A stretch of 64,000 bases of DNA from Psychroserpens jangbogonensis. Its GTDB lineage: Bacteria > Bacteroidota > Bacteroidia > Flavobacteriales > Flavobacteriaceae. The notes under the pieces are model-generated. The model did no database searches. It saw only the letters and a program-made list of their open reading frames with translations, and was not told the DNA's origin. Where the stretch lies: the NCBI RefSeq assembly GCF_000797465.1, contig NZ_JSWG01000001.1:248001-312000 (forward strand), given 5' to 3'. Numbering within the stretch: the first letter of the stretch is position 1; every line of letters begins with the position of its first letter. A program made the translations under genes and the position numbers. Shown here piece after piece: positions 16,902-27,034 of this stretch.

Positions 16902-18216
16902 AAGTGATATTTAAAAGAGCTAAGGCATATATAAAAGCCGGAACCGCCAAACGCATAGAGGAATGATTAATCGTAGCAAACCAAAAACATAAAAATGCAT
17001 AGAAAAAATAATTCTTATTATTTCTTGCTCTCAAATCTAAGGGCTTGAGTATTAAAATGAGTAATATTATTATACCTAAAATTCCATGCTCTGCTAAAGT
17101 TCTACTCACTTCACTATGAGATGTCAAACCTTGACCATCTATTTCTATACGCTGATCTTTGGCACGACTAGAACCAATTCCAAAAAAAGGATTAGAAATA
17201 AACCCAGCTAATTCTCCCATAAAAAGTTCTCCTCTTCCAGTAGTTACATCTGATTTTTCACGTCCTAAATGATCTCTATTGGTATATCTCAAATTTATAA
17301 AACCATCTGTTTGATTAGAACTAAATATCCAAGTCGCGCTAAATGCAAAAGAAAATACTGCAAATAGTATTATTATCTCATTTCTTTTTTTTCGGGATAC
17401 TCTTAAATAATACAATATTAGAAATGCGAGAATGGCTATTACAGCTGTAATTACTCCACCACGACTAAAAGTCACTACAGCTCTGTAAGTTATTGCTGAG
17501 AATAAAGCAATATTTAAAATTTTAAACCCTAAAGCTGGTGACTTTGTAAACAACCGCACTACTAAAATAAACATACCTAAACCTAAAATAGTAGAAACCT
17601 GATTTGGTCCCCAGCCACCAGAAGCCGATCTATTTGATCCCGTTCCAGACAATACATCTTTTACACTTGGGTTATAGAAAAATATATAAATCGTGTGTGA
17701 TATTATAGGTAGCAACATATACAATAATATTTTATTGATTTGCTCTACACTCACCTTTTTATCATAGCAAAATAAAGCCGCTGCACCTAAGCAAACTGGT
17801 CCACTAAGCACGAAAGCAATATTTGTTCTAAAATTTGCATCAAAACTTAATGTAGTGGATGCTACAAATATTGACGGTACCAGCAACAATAAGTATAAAA
17901 AATAAGGATAAGCTCTACCAGAAATTCCTTTATAAAACATTCCCATTATCACAAATACTATCACCAAATACTTACCTGCTTCGTAGGATATAGAGCCTTT
18001 TGTCATTCTTAATAATACTTCAGCACCAACAAAATAGGCACAAGCAGTTAATACAACATATGTTTTTGATGATTTAGGTGCTAGAATAATTTTTGCAAGA
18101 AAGTATAATAAAGCAATCGCAAAATAAAGTTTGGCAAGATTTTCATTAAAGTAAATAAGCATGCCTATTAGGGCATGAAATGCGATTGCATTTATATAAG
18201 TAACATCTGTCTTCAA
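16861..18216 (-). CDS. Wzy-like O-antigen polymerase/ligase family protein
   Basis: A 451-residue integral membrane protein with about eleven membrane segments and the large periplasmic loop of the O-antigen ligase (Wzy_C) family: TTGRGELFMGELAGFISNP, FFGIGSS, then SHSEVSRTLAEHGILG with the conserved His/Glu pattern. In a locus with Wza and Wzc this is the expected repeat-unit polymerase; a ligase role is the alternative. It begins 55 nt after the transglutaminase-like gene and overlaps the next glycosyltransferase by 41 nt. Confidence 0.85.
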   Translation of the reverse strand: MKTDVTYINAIAFHALIGMLIYFNENLAKLYFAIALLYFLAKIILAPKSSKTYVVLTACAYFVGAEVLLRMTKGSISYEAGKYLVIVFVIMGMFYKGISGRAYPYFLYLLLLVPSIFVASTTLSFDANFRTNIAFVLSGPVCLGAAALFCYDKKVSVEQINKILLYMLLPIISHTIYIFFYNPSVKDVLSGTGSNRSASGGWGPNQVSTILGLGMFILVVRLFTKSPALGFKILNIALFSAITYRAVVTFSRGGVITAVIAILAFLILYYLRVSRKKRNEIIILFAVFSFAFSATWIFSSNQTDGFINLRYTNRDHLGREKSDVTTGRGELFMGELAGFISNPFFGIGSSRAKDQRIEIDGQGLTSHSEVSRTLAEHGILGIIILLILILKPLDLRARNNKNYFFYAFLCFWFATINHSSMRLAVPAFIYALALLNITYEKNPIHRKQLKQ

Positions 18217-18270
18217 TAGTTAATTTTATAGCTTAAAATAAAAATTCAACCTTCAGAAATGAATATTTTT

Positions 18271-19074
18271 TTAAGAAAAGATTTTTTTATAATCACCTAA
18301 TGGAAAACGATAATAATAACTCTTCCCAAAAAGATATAATACAAAATGTGTAACAAATATAGGGACATAAGGCCTAGTATATCTTAAAAAAGCATCATAA
18401 GTCTTATTAGAGTAATTACAAATTAAAAATGGAATAGTGTCTGGATTTAAATAGTTTCTTTTAATGTTATTTTCATCTATTTCCTTTAATGAATTAAAAG
18501 TCTTAAAATGAACTTGTTTATTTTCATGAACTAATTGATACAGTTCTAAAACAGATAGAGGTGTATCATTAAAATAAAATAATACACTAGAATAAGTATC
18601 TATAAGAATCCATTTATTTAAATCTTTACTATAAACCTCATTAAATGAATGTCCTCCATATTCTTTATTAAATGGTGCTCTAGTATTTCCCCATTCTCGA
18701 ACTTTAACATCATTAATAACACTAAAATTATTAAAAACCTGAGCCATATCACTACAAACTCCTCCTTTACCTTCAAGCATTATTTTTAAAGCTTTCTCAG
18801 AAGGCTCACTTAAACCTCGTCCACCTTTAATATTATTATTTAACCAAATACTTAATTTTTTAACGAGTTCTAAGTCAGATTCAGGCTTATTATTTGGAAA
18901 AATTGTACTGTTGATTTCTTTAAAATAATCTGGAATATGATTTTTAGGATTTAAATCATTATAACAAAATTCATTTATATCTTCAATATTTGAATTCTTA
19001 GACAGCAATTTAAAACGAGCTATGTATAAAAATGGATGTCTTTTAAATATCCAAAGTAACTTTTTGAAGATCAT
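18271..19074 (-). CDS. Transglutaminase-like domain protein in the polysaccharide locus
   Basis: A 267-residue protein with a papain-type transglutaminase core. The catalytic triad is visible as C107 (GKGGVCSDMAQ), H142 (YGGHSFNEVY) and D159 (WILIDTYSS). No signal peptide is seen; the first 30 residues are basic with a weak hydrophobic patch. Bacterial members act as peptidases, amidases or acyl transferases, so a role in amide chemistry on the glycan or in processing a surface protein is possible (inference). It lies between a glycosyltransferase and the polymerase. Confidence 0.8.
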   Translation of the reverse strand: MIFKKLLWIFKRHPFLYIARFKLLSKNSNIEDINEFCYNDLNPKNHIPDYFKEINSTIFPNNKPESDLELVKKLSIWLNNNIKGGRGLSEPSEKALKIMLEGKGGVCSDMAQVFNNFSVINDVKVREWGNTRAPFNKEYGGHSFNEVYSKDLNKWILIDTYSSVLFYFNDTPLSVLELYQLVHENKQVHFKTFNSLKEIDENNIKRNYLNPDTIPFLICNYSNKTYDAFLRYTRPYVPIFVTHFVLYLFGKSYYYRFPLGDYKKIFS

Positions 19075-19216
19075 TAATTAGTGTTAAATTTAAAGAAGAT
19101 GATAAATGTATATTTTTTTTTTTGTTAGACCTAATTATTTCTGACTTAACAGTATTAAGATGAATGTTTTAAATAAATTATTTATTTATATATAAAACTA
19201 GGCTAAAGTTCAAAAT

Positions 19217-20356
19217 TCATAAATCATTATTAATCAAATTAGTAGTTATTTTTTTATTATAATAACTATAAGTAAATTTTTGAATATCTTCTCTTTTTGC
19301 ATTAATCATGCTAGAATACTGATAATCAGACAAATTTAATGCTTTTTCAATTTCATTGACTAGGTTTTCTTTAGTAATTGGGTAAAATAAAAACCCATTA
19401 ATTTCATTTTTCACATAATTCTCAATGGAAGATATATTTGACACCATTGGCAAACAACCATAATTCATCGCTTCAGTAATTACTTTTGGAAACCCTTCAG
19501 AAACCGATGGTAATATTATAACGTTAGATTCTTTATATATTTTGTGCACATCATCGCGAGATAAAAAGCCATGAAACACAAAATTTAAAGCGCTTTTATT
19601 TGCTCTATTCTTATAATCATTCATTGCTATACCATCACCAACAATATGTATTTTATTAAGTCTTATTTTTTTATCTTCTGATAAATCATTAAAAGCTTCA
19701 ATTAGCAAACCAATTCCTTTTTCTTCTTCTAAACGACCAACAAAACAAAAATTAATAGCATTATTAGCAATAGTTTTATCTTTAATTATTTCAACTCCTT
19801 TTACAACTTCATAATCGGTTAAACAAGGGTTTTCAAAAGTCAAGCATTGCAATGGTTGATCTTCCCATTGACCATTAATAGTGACTTTTCGTCTTTGTTT
19901 TGTTAATAACCAACGTTGAAAACTATAAGCCAAGGGCGCCTTTTTTTGTTTCCAATTTCCTGCATACTTAAACCATCCTTTTTTTGAACTCAACAGAACT
20001 AAATAAGGAATTACAAAAACTCCAATTCCTGTAGGTGCCCTGAATTGAAAATAATCCGTTTTATTAATTGCGTCTTTTATCGTCTTTAAAACTGAAGGAG
20101 CTTTCCAAATAATTGCTAGTTTATCATTAATTTTTGGACCACCTAAAGCTGGCAAAGCAATAAATATAATCTTATTGGAAGTATAAGGTAATGCGTTTGG
20201 AGGTGCAGAACAATTGTGCAACATCGCCACATGAACAACCTCGTCAAAAACATCTAATAAATGATTAATTTCAGTAACAGTCGATCCCAAACCAACAATG
20301 TTGCCCTCTGGAGTTTTATAATGTTCTGTATGTGAAATTATGGTAAGTGTGCTCAT
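19217..20356 (-). CDS. Glycosyltransferase family 4
   Basis: A 379-residue GT-B glycosyltransferase. The ATG at 20356 (MSTLTIISHTEHYKT) is chosen because it shares one base with the stop of the upstream gene (TAATG coupling); 13 more codons upstream are open but would overlap it. The donor domain carries NFCFVGRLEEEKGIGLLIEA and the intact E-x7-E motif SEGFPKVITEAMNYG. The N-terminal part is longer than average and holds a GSTVTEINHLLDVFDEVVH segment. Donor and acceptor are unknown. Confidence 0.87.
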   Translation of the reverse strand: MSTLTIISHTEHYKTPEGNIVGLGSTVTEINHLLDVFDEVVHVAMLHNCSAPPNALPYTSNKIIFIALPALGGPKINDKLAIIWKAPSVLKTIKDAINKTDYFQFRAPTGIGVFVIPYLVLLSSKKGWFKYAGNWKQKKAPLAYSFQRWLLTKQRRKVTINGQWEDQPLQCLTFENPCLTDYEVVKGVEIIKDKTIANNAINFCFVGRLEEEKGIGLLIEAFNDLSEDKKIRLNKIHIVGDGIAMNDYKNRANKSALNFVFHGFLSRDDVHKIYKESNVIILPSVSEGFPKVITEAMNYGCLPMVSNISSIENYVKNEINGFLFYPITKENLVNEIEKALNLSDYQYSSMINAKREDIQKFTYSYYNKKITTNLINNDL

Positions 20357-21456
20357 TACATTAGTGTAATATATTGTTTTATAATGTTTGACCAATCATG
20401 TTGTTCAGCCCATTTTTTTGCTCCATTTTTATAAGCTACTTTATTAGATAATATAATATCAATGGCTTCTTTAGTCTGTTTTGTTTTATTAAATTCGACT
20501 AATAATCCTGAAACATTTTGTTGTATTGCATCTTCTATACCACATCCTTTTGATCCAATAGCAGGAATACCTAACGCATTAGCTTCCAAAATAGCAATAC
20601 CGAAACCTTCAACATCACCAAATTTATCTTCTGAACTTAACATCACAAAAAGATCTGTTTCGCTGAGCATTTGTTTTAAAACTTGTGCATCAACACTACC
20701 ATGAAATGTGATATAATCATGTACTTGTAACCGCTTTGCTTCTATAATAAAGGCATCAATTTGAGTTGGAATACCAATACAATGATAATGAATCTTTGGA
20801 AATTGTTTAATAAGCTCTGGTAGTTGTTTGATAACATTTAGTTGTCCTTTTCTGGAACTTACACGACCTACAGTTGTTAAACTTGGTTCTCCTTTTAATG
20901 TTAAATCTTGTTTTTTAATTAATTGCCAAGCAGCAAAATCAATCCCATTTGGAATAACCTCTATATTGAGATTTAAATGTGAAACTAAATGCTTTGTATA
21001 ATTTGAAACAGCAACTATACAATCAAATTTCTTTAGAGCTATATCTATAGATTTCCGCAGTATAAATGATTTAAAGTTAACTTCTGTTCCGTGAATTACT
21101 GCAATTGTTGGCGTTTTTTTAAATATACTAAGAAAACCAACATTCCAAAGTGAAAACTTGCCAGTTGCAATAATATGAGATGCACTTTTAAATCGTTTTC
21201 GAGTCATTATTAAACGCTGAAAATACATTCTGAAACGTAAATTATGTCGTTTAATTCTAGTCACTTCAAAAGGTAATGTTAGGTCAAAAATAATCTCTTC
21301 CTTTCCTGTTTCTGAACGTTGATCTGCAATTACATGAACTGTATAATTCTCTTTAGACAAATACAATGCTAAATTATAAGCATGATTTCCTATACCTCCT
21401 GGTTGAGGAGGAAACTCTGAAGTTACAATGACTATATTTTGGTTTTTCAGACTCAC
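20356..21456 (-). CDS. Glycosyltransferase family 4
   Basis: A 366-residue GT-B glycosyltransferase opening IVIVTSEFPPQPGGIGNHAYNLA, the classic acceptor-side glycine loop of GT4 enzymes. The donor side has TTVGRVSSRKGQLNVI and E-x7-E in DVEGFGIAILEANALG. It overlaps the preceding GT2 gene by 4 nt (ATGA) and the next gene by one base, so three glycosyltransferases in a row are translationally coupled, suggesting consecutive steps of one repeat unit (inference). Confidence 0.9.
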   Translation of the reverse strand: MSLKNQNIVIVTSEFPPQPGGIGNHAYNLALYLSKENYTVHVIADQRSETGKEEIIFDLTLPFEVTRIKRHNLRFRMYFQRLIMTRKRFKSASHIIATGKFSLWNVGFLSIFKKTPTIAVIHGTEVNFKSFILRKSIDIALKKFDCIVAVSNYTKHLVSHLNLNIEVIPNGIDFAAWQLIKKQDLTLKGEPSLTTVGRVSSRKGQLNVIKQLPELIKQFPKIHYHCIGIPTQIDAFIIEAKRLQVHDYITFHGSVDAQVLKQMLSETDLFVMLSSEDKFGDVEGFGIAILEANALGIPAIGSKGCGIEDAIQQNVSGLLVEFNKTKQTKEAIDIILSNKVAYKNGAKKWAEQHDWSNIIKQYITLM

Positions 21457-22781
21457 ACAAACGTTTCTATTAATGGTCCTTGCTTAATTTTATTACTGGC
21501 TAAATTCCAAGATTTAAAAACCTGATAAAACACTATTGGAAGTAGCAGAATAGTTACCAAAACTCCTATCAACAATAAAGGTTTATTCTTTTTAAATTGA
21601 TATGGTAAAATTGATAATGGCACCATACGTAACAATGCCAATTTTGAAGGTTTATTGCCAAAATAATTTCTAAAAAAATAAAGCACACTTGGTATAGGCC
21701 GAGGTGCGAAAAAATTTGATGGTCTAAATGCATCCCAACTTCCCATTTCACGTAATCCTCCTACTCCTGCTTTGACATCAATACAAGATGCTTTAGGATT
21801 TGATATGCTTTTGATGTTTGCTAAATATAATCGTAATCCAAATTCGCCATCTCCCATTCTTTGTTTTTCAAATTGTCTATCAAACAAATTCACTGTTTTA
21901 AAAACATCCTTAAATAACATGGCATTCCCTGTTGCAAATTGCGAGGCTACAGCAAAGAATGATCGCTCTTTAGGTATTTGTTTACCTTCAGGATAAAATA
22001 CACCTGCAGACACTTGAGCGTTAAAATAGTCTAAACATTTTAAATGCGATGTTATCCAATCTGGCTCAATTCTAACATCATCCTCAGATAATGCTATAAA
22101 CTCTCCTTTTGCGTTCTTTACAGCATTATTCCTAGCTAGCCATAAGGCCTTCTCTTCTTGTTTTATAAGATGAGTGCTTAATTTAAAATCTTTATAAAAA
22201 GCTTCATTAAATGGCTGAGATTGGTCAACAACAATAACTTCAAAGTTTTTGTAATCTTGTGCCTCTAAATCTCTCAAAACGTCTTGTAAATAATCATACC
22301 TATTCAACGTTGGAATAACCACGCTTACTTTTGGACCGCGAGCTATTAAAGACGACTTGAAATTCTCAAAATCATTGTCATAAATGGAAATATTATTAAT
22401 TTGAACTCTATTGACACCCTTGGTTTTATACCATCCTCTAATTTCTTTTAATGGATTTTTAAATGACACCAAACGTAATATTAACACATAGAATACCCAA
22501 GCTTTGTTAAAATATTTTCTAATGAAATGATAATTATCCTGTATGCTGATTTCAGTAAAACTGTGATAAGTTGGTACATTTCCTATATATCCTTTTTGAA
22601 TAGCTTGCCATGATAAATCATAATCCTTAGCTTGTTTTGACTTAAACCTATCATCTACTTCCAAATGCAAAACCACTTGTTCTGGTAAATTTTCAACTTT
22701 AGGAAAAATAGATTTCCCTGTATTTGTATACAATTGAAAATAATGTGTTGGTTGAAGATATTTTAAAAAATCAAAAGGCAT
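21453..22781 (-). CDS. Glycosyltransferase family 2 with extended N-terminus
   Basis: A 442-residue protein. Residues about 1-145 precede the GT-A core and are not recognised. The core then reads VSVVIPTLNRYDYLQDVLRDLEAQDYKNFEVIVVDQS, with ALSEDDVRIEPDW as the metal-binding acidic motif. Two hydrophobic segments near the C-terminus (LLLIGVLVTILLLPIVFYQVF) probably anchor it to the inner membrane. It is the first gene after a 133-nt gap and is coupled to two GT4 genes downstream. Confidence 0.87.
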   Translation of the reverse strand: MPFDFLKYLQPTHYFQLYTNTGKSIFPKVENLPEQVVLHLEVDDRFKSKQAKDYDLSWQAIQKGYIGNVPTYHSFTEISIQDNYHFIRKYFNKAWVFYVLILRLVSFKNPLKEIRGWYKTKGVNRVQINNISIYDNDFENFKSSLIARGPKVSVVIPTLNRYDYLQDVLRDLEAQDYKNFEVIVVDQSQPFNEAFYKDFKLSTHLIKQEEKALWLARNNAVKNAKGEFIALSEDDVRIEPDWITSHLKCLDYFNAQVSAGVFYPEGKQIPKERSFFAVASQFATGNAMLFKDVFKTVNLFDRQFEKQRMGDGEFGLRLYLANIKSISNPKASCIDVKAGVGGLREMGSWDAFRPSNFFAPRPIPSVLYFFRNYFGNKPSKLALLRMVPLSILPYQFKKNKPLLLIGVLVTILLLPIVFYQVFKSWNLASNKIKQGPLIETFV

Positions 22782-22914
22782 AGATTATATTATAGCGGTC
22801 AAACTTCTAGAATGACCAATATTTAGTTTTGTTTTGTTCTTGATATTTTGTTTCAGACACATGTGCTTAAGTCTCTGTTATGTTTGTCAAAATAGTAATA
22901 CTTCTAAATTTATA

Positions 22915-23748
22915 CTAAATAGTATTTGGTAACTTATGATTTTGTGTAATTCCTTTTAAATACTCTGGATATTCTTTTGTGTCAGGCAATAACAGCAAAT
23001 GACATTTCCCTCTACTTTTAACAGTTTCTGCCATGGTAAGTTCTTCGCCTGTTTTAAGATACCATGATTTATAATTCATATCTGTACACCAATCTAACAT
23101 CGCTTGAGCTGCAGCTTCCATCCCTAAATTTTCAACATTATGCATTTCAATAAAAAAGTTGCATTTTGTTTCATTTGCAAGTTTCTTAGCCGCTTGCATA
23201 ACTAATGTTTCTGCACCTTCCACGTCAATTTTAACTAAATCTGGCTTTATATTATAAAAAGAATAAATATAGTCCAAAGTAACTGTTTTTACTTCCATAT
23301 AGGAATTTGCTGAAGCTGCCGTCTCTGCATGAGATGCATACATACTTCCAGCTGCTCCTGCTCCTATGGTATAAAATTTTACCGTATCATCTAATACATT
23401 ACCAACAAATGCCGTTAAATATTGAGCTCTACTTCCTAAGTTGTTTTTAATAATATTTATAGCTGCCTTTTCTAAAGCTTCTGGATTAGGGTCTACAAGA
23501 ATTATTTGTCTTTTAGGGTCTTGTATTAATGACAACAAAGCTGTATAACCTATATTAGCTCCAATATCAAAAATAATATTATGGTGTTTAGATAAATAAA
23601 ACCACCAAGCATCATCTTGGTCTTCATGTTTTCTAATTGTTCCAGAAAGCGTTTTTAGTGGTACACCACACAAACTAGTTTCTACATACTTAGATTTATC
23701 TAGATTTAATGAATAATATATCTTTTTAAATATTTTTTTTACTTTCAT
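22915..23748 (-). CDS. FkbM family methyltransferase
   Basis: A 277-residue SAM-dependent enzyme of the FkbM type. The SAM-binding motif is IIFDIGANIGYTALLSL, followed by ILVDPNPEALEKA and the FkbM hallmark LVKIDVEGAETLVMQAA. Family members O-methylate small molecules and glycans; methylation of a sugar hydroxyl is the likely role here. It is the first of three FkbM genes in this half of the locus and lies 28 nt after another methyltransferase gene. Confidence 0.87.
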   Translation of the reverse strand: MKVKKIFKKIYYSLNLDKSKYVETSLCGVPLKTLSGTIRKHEDQDDAWWFYLSKHHNIIFDIGANIGYTALLSLIQDPKRQIILVDPNPEALEKAAINIIKNNLGSRAQYLTAFVGNVLDDTVKFYTIGAGAAGSMYASHAETAASANSYMEVKTVTLDYIYSFYNIKPDLVKIDVEGAETLVMQAAKKLANETKCNFFIEMHNVENLGMEAAAQAMLDWCTDMNYKSWYLKTGEELTMAETVKSRGKCHLLLLPDTKEYPEYLKGITQNHKLPNTI

Positions 23749-23775
23749 AAAATATTAATTATGCAGTTGTGATTT

Positions 23776-24513
23776 CTAATTATAACCTATTCCTATTAAA
23801 TGTGCTGTTTTTATAGGTGAATTTGAAACGTTTTTTGATTGAAATCTGTTAATAATATTTGAAAAAATTGACTTTAATGTTTCTACAGGATTTATTAAAC
23901 TAAAACTTTTTAAGCCTTGTACTCTGTATTTTCCTGTTTTAACTGCATAATGCACATCAACCGAGTCAAAATATTTTTCAAGTAGTGTTTGTAATTCTAA
24001 CTTTGAATAGTGTCTTACATGGTCTGGATTTTTTCCTGGACCTTCATTTTTTATAAAGTCTCCATTAGGCGTTGTAAAATATGCCCAACCTCCTTTATCT
24101 ATAGCTTTTGAAATGTTTTTCACAAATACATTGTCTTCTTCTACATGCTCAATAACTTCAATACAAACAACGGCATCATAAGATGCATCTTTTACAGTAG
24201 ATTTTGTCATATCTTGTATAACAACATCTTTAATATTACTTCGTTTTTTTTGAATTGATGTTAAAATATCTTTTGTAAAACCCAAATTCAGTTCTTCTCG
24301 TGTACCACTTTCTTGAGGAACATCTAGTAAAGTTATGTCAGCGGGCAAGTTGATTGTATATGGTGATTTCCTTCCTCCTACATCTAAAATAGACATCTTA
24401 GACTCCCCTTTTCTATTAGACTTTACAAGGCGTTTAATATCATTACGTACGGTTACTAAATGCGTTGGCATAATCGAAAATGTTGCCCATCGCATAAATT
24501 CGTAATTTGTCAT
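23776..24513 (-). CDS. Class I SAM-dependent methyltransferase
   Basis: A 245-residue Methyltransf_11/23-type enzyme. MSILDVGGRKSPYTINL is motif I, ITLLDVPQES marks the acidic residue of motif II, and DAVVCIEVIEHVEEDNVFVKNI is the motif typical of these methyltransferases. The C-terminal third (YAVKTGKYRVQGL onward) is basic and less conserved. It is adjacent to an FkbM gene, so the glycan may be methylated at more than one position (inference). Confidence 0.85.
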   Translation of the reverse strand: MTNYEFMRWATFSIMPTHLVTVRNDIKRLVKSNRKGESKMSILDVGGRKSPYTINLPADITLLDVPQESGTREELNLGFTKDILTSIQKKRSNIKDVVIQDMTKSTVKDASYDAVVCIEVIEHVEEDNVFVKNISKAIDKGGWAYFTTPNGDFIKNEGPGKNPDHVRHYSKLELQTLLEKYFDSVDVHYAVKTGKYRVQGLKSFSLINPVETLKSIFSNIINRFQSKNVSNSPIKTAHLIGIGYN

Positions 24514-24611
24514 AGGTATGTTATATCATTTAATGATTACAATATTATATATAATGAATCAAAAAACCACGTAGTTTGAGAAAAAGCTCTCACAAATTAA
24601 AATTACATCTT

Positions 24612-25808
24612 TTAATTTTCATAAAAGTTTTCAAATGATTTGTTTTGTTTTTGTAAATTAAACTCTTCTCTTACCCGGCTAATTGCTGTTTCCCTAATGC
24701 TTTCCCTTTCATTAGAACTAAGATTTATCACTTCTATTATTTTTTGCGCTAATAGTTTGGGCTGGCGTTTTGGAACGACCCATCCAGTTTTACCATTCAA
24801 AACGTTTTCGCTTAAGCCTTCAGCATTAGACACTATACACATTAAACCCATAGCCTGAGCCTCTAAAACAGCATTACAGAATCCTTCTTGAATACTATAC
24901 TGTAAGTAAACATCTGATTCCTCTAGTTGTTTTTTTACTTCTACTTGGGACATTTTACCTGTAAATGTAATGCAATCTTGAATTCCTAACTGATGAGCAG
25001 CAAAAACCAAGCGTTCTAATTGGCTTCCATCTCCTATGATTGTATAATGAAAGTTAATTTCATTTTGTTTTAATTCATGAATGGCTTCTAAGGTATATTC
25101 AATTCCTTTTTTCCAATGCAATCTAGCAATGGTTATAATTTTTACAACTTTATTTTCAGTATGATTCCCTTTAGATTGAAAAAAATCAATATTTATGGCT
25201 GGTGGAATCACTTTAATTTTATATGCAGATATTTTATTATCGATTAAATCTTCCTTCATTTCTTGTGATAGCAAATGATATTTTACATCTTTTAAAAATA
25301 GCTTATCATAACAATTTTCGTGTTTTAGAGGCGAAAGATATAAATCAAAACCTCTAAAGCTTACAGCCATTTTAGCTCCTATGGCTTGAGCTACATTTTC
25401 TCTGTTGTTAGATAACATTCCAAAACCAAAGTGTAACCAATCTATTGTTTTTGCTAATAAAAATTGATTGACAATAAGATTTCTCATTCGTTTTTTAAAG
25501 GACAAGCCATCTCTTTTATCTAATAGATACAATTTAAAACTCTTTTTCGGATGTAAAAACAAGCTTTTTATGATTGAAGAGCAGCTATTTAAAAATAGTT
25601 TCAAAAGGTTGCCTCCAAAATCTGGAGCAGCAACAATAGAACATGGAAAATTAAGATCTCCTTCTTCAATATAATCAACAAATAACACCACATCAAAACC
25701 ATTATTTTGCAAACCTATAATTTTATTTCTAAAAAAGGTCTCAGAATACCTTGGCACTGTTGACAATACAAGTCCTATTGTTGGTTTATTATGACGCTCT
25801 GGATGCAT
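24612..25808 (-). CDS. Glycosyltransferase family 4
   Basis: A 398-residue GT-B glycosyltransferase. The N-terminal domain starts PTIGLVLSTVPRYSETFFRNKI, the SETF pattern seen in many colanic-acid-type (WcaL-like) enzymes, with IGAKMAVSFRGFDLY in the middle. The donor domain has IITIARLHWKKGIEYTLEAI and E-x7-E in QEGFCNAVLEAQAMG. It lies 10 nt after a related GT4 gene, to which it shows similar wording in the donor domain, suggesting an old duplication. Confidence 0.9.
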   Translation of the reverse strand: MHPERHNKPTIGLVLSTVPRYSETFFRNKIIGLQNNGFDVVLFVDYIEEGDLNFPCSIVAAPDFGGNLLKLFLNSCSSIIKSLFLHPKKSFKLYLLDKRDGLSFKKRMRNLIVNQFLLAKTIDWLHFGFGMLSNNRENVAQAIGAKMAVSFRGFDLYLSPLKHENCYDKLFLKDVKYHLLSQEMKEDLIDNKISAYKIKVIPPAINIDFFQSKGNHTENKVVKIITIARLHWKKGIEYTLEAIHELKQNEINFHYTIIGDGSQLERLVFAAHQLGIQDCITFTGKMSQVEVKKQLEESDVYLQYSIQEGFCNAVLEAQAMGLMCIVSNAEGLSENVLNGKTGWVVPKRQPKLLAQKIIEVINLSSNERESIRETAISRVREEFNLQKQNKSFENFYEN

Positions 25809-25818
25809 GTATTTAAAA

Positions 25819-26985
25819 TTACAGATTTTGATATAACTTAAGCATACCTGTTATCATTTGTTGTTCATTATGTTGTGCCTTAACTGTTTTTAAAGCATTT
25901 TGAGTGATTCTAATTACATCACTGCTTGGCATTTTAGTGATTTCCATTATTTTTTCTGCAAGTTTTTCGGAATCACGAATAGGAGCTACAAATCCGTTAT
26001 GATTATCTACTATAACTTCTGTAATACCGCCACAATCTGTGGTGAGCACCAAGGTATGTAATAACATGGCCTCCAATACAACATTGGCAATCCCTTCTTT
26101 TAAACTTGGTAATACTAATAAGTTTGAATCCTCTATAAGTTTTTGCACTGTATCAAACGGTTTACGATGTAATAAAACAATCTCACTTTGCAAGTTGAGA
26201 TCTTTAATTTGATAAGCCAATTCAATATTACCTGCAGCTCCAATGATTGTATACTCAAATTTGCAGCCTTTATCTTTCAATATCTTACAAGCATCCAAAG
26301 CATAAGTATAGCCTTTAATCCAATGTGGTCTTCCTATAGATAACATTTTTAAGATAGAATTCTCTTTTTCAACAACATGCTTTATAGACTCTAAATTTAA
26401 ACCGCTATATACAACTTTAATTTTTTCTTTTTGTGCAACATATTTTTCAGCTTCTAAAGCAATTGCCTTAGAAACTGCATGAAAAGCATCTACTTTAGGG
26501 AAATTAGCTTTGTACATATCTGCAAGCGATTTGTTAGCTATAGGAGATAGATTTATTTGCGTACCTCTTAAACTTAATACTACTTTAATACCGAATTCTT
26601 GTACCCAAATCCAGTCTTTTAATCCTTTTGCCCATTGCAGATGAAAAATATCAGGTTTGTGCCACAGTACAGGATAAAATTTCACTTTATCTAATAATGT
26701 ATTTCTTTTTTGAGACTTTAAGATAGAGTCTAATTTTTTTTTGTCTTTTCTTCGAAAGAAAAACAAAAAGGCACTATATTTTATAAGATGAATGGTTTTG
26801 TGCCATTTTATATTTTTATATCCAGCAAACTTAACATTTGAATCATAATTACTTTCATTTTGTATGGCTCCAAAAAGATAGATTTCACACGTATTAGATG
26901 ACGCAAGTCCAATAATTAGTCGCTCAATAAAGGTAGAAGAAGGAATAACTCCAGAGTAAATCGCTATTTTTAATTTGTTATTCAT
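25819..26985 (-). CDS. Glycosyltransferase family 4
   Basis: A 388-residue GT-B glycosyltransferase. The segments FGIKVVLSLRGTQINLSP, MLSIGRPHWIKGYTYALDAC and KEGIANVVLEAMLLH (E-x7-E intact) parallel those of the neighbouring GT4 gene, including the RGxxxxLSP acceptor-side loop, so both probably use similar acceptors. The basic stretch near residues 75-95 (FRRKDKKKLD) may help membrane association. Linkage and sugar are unknown. Confidence 0.9.
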   Translation of the reverse strand: MNNKLKIAIYSGVIPSSTFIERLIIGLASSNTCEIYLFGAIQNESNYDSNVKFAGYKNIKWHKTIHLIKYSAFLFFFRRKDKKKLDSILKSQKRNTLLDKVKFYPVLWHKPDIFHLQWAKGLKDWIWVQEFGIKVVLSLRGTQINLSPIANKSLADMYKANFPKVDAFHAVSKAIALEAEKYVAQKEKIKVVYSGLNLESIKHVVEKENSILKMLSIGRPHWIKGYTYALDACKILKDKGCKFEYTIIGAAGNIELAYQIKDLNLQSEIVLLHRKPFDTVQKLIEDSNLLVLPSLKEGIANVVLEAMLLHTLVLTTDCGGITEVIVDNHNGFVAPIRDSEKLAEKIMEITKMPSSDVIRITQNALKTVKAQHNEQQMITGMLKLYQNL

Positions 26986-27034
26986 TTTCTACTTTAAAAT
27001 AAACTATTAGAAGGTAATAATTAAAAGACATTTG

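Noticed and set aside
16861-18216. The Wzy-like protein as an O-antigen ligase WaaL
   Set aside because: The domain is shared by both, but the context with Wzc, Wza and glycosyltransferases favours polymerase. A ligase is not excluded, so it is noted in the entry rather than called.
19075-19216. AT-rich gap with a 12-T run as a terminator or small RNA
   Set aside because: No hairpin precedes the T-run on either strand and no promoter box is seen.
22782-22914. 133-nt gap as an internal promoter for the coupled glycosyltransferase or FkbM genes
   Set aside because: No TAnnTTTG on the coding strand was found and no clear hairpin is visible.
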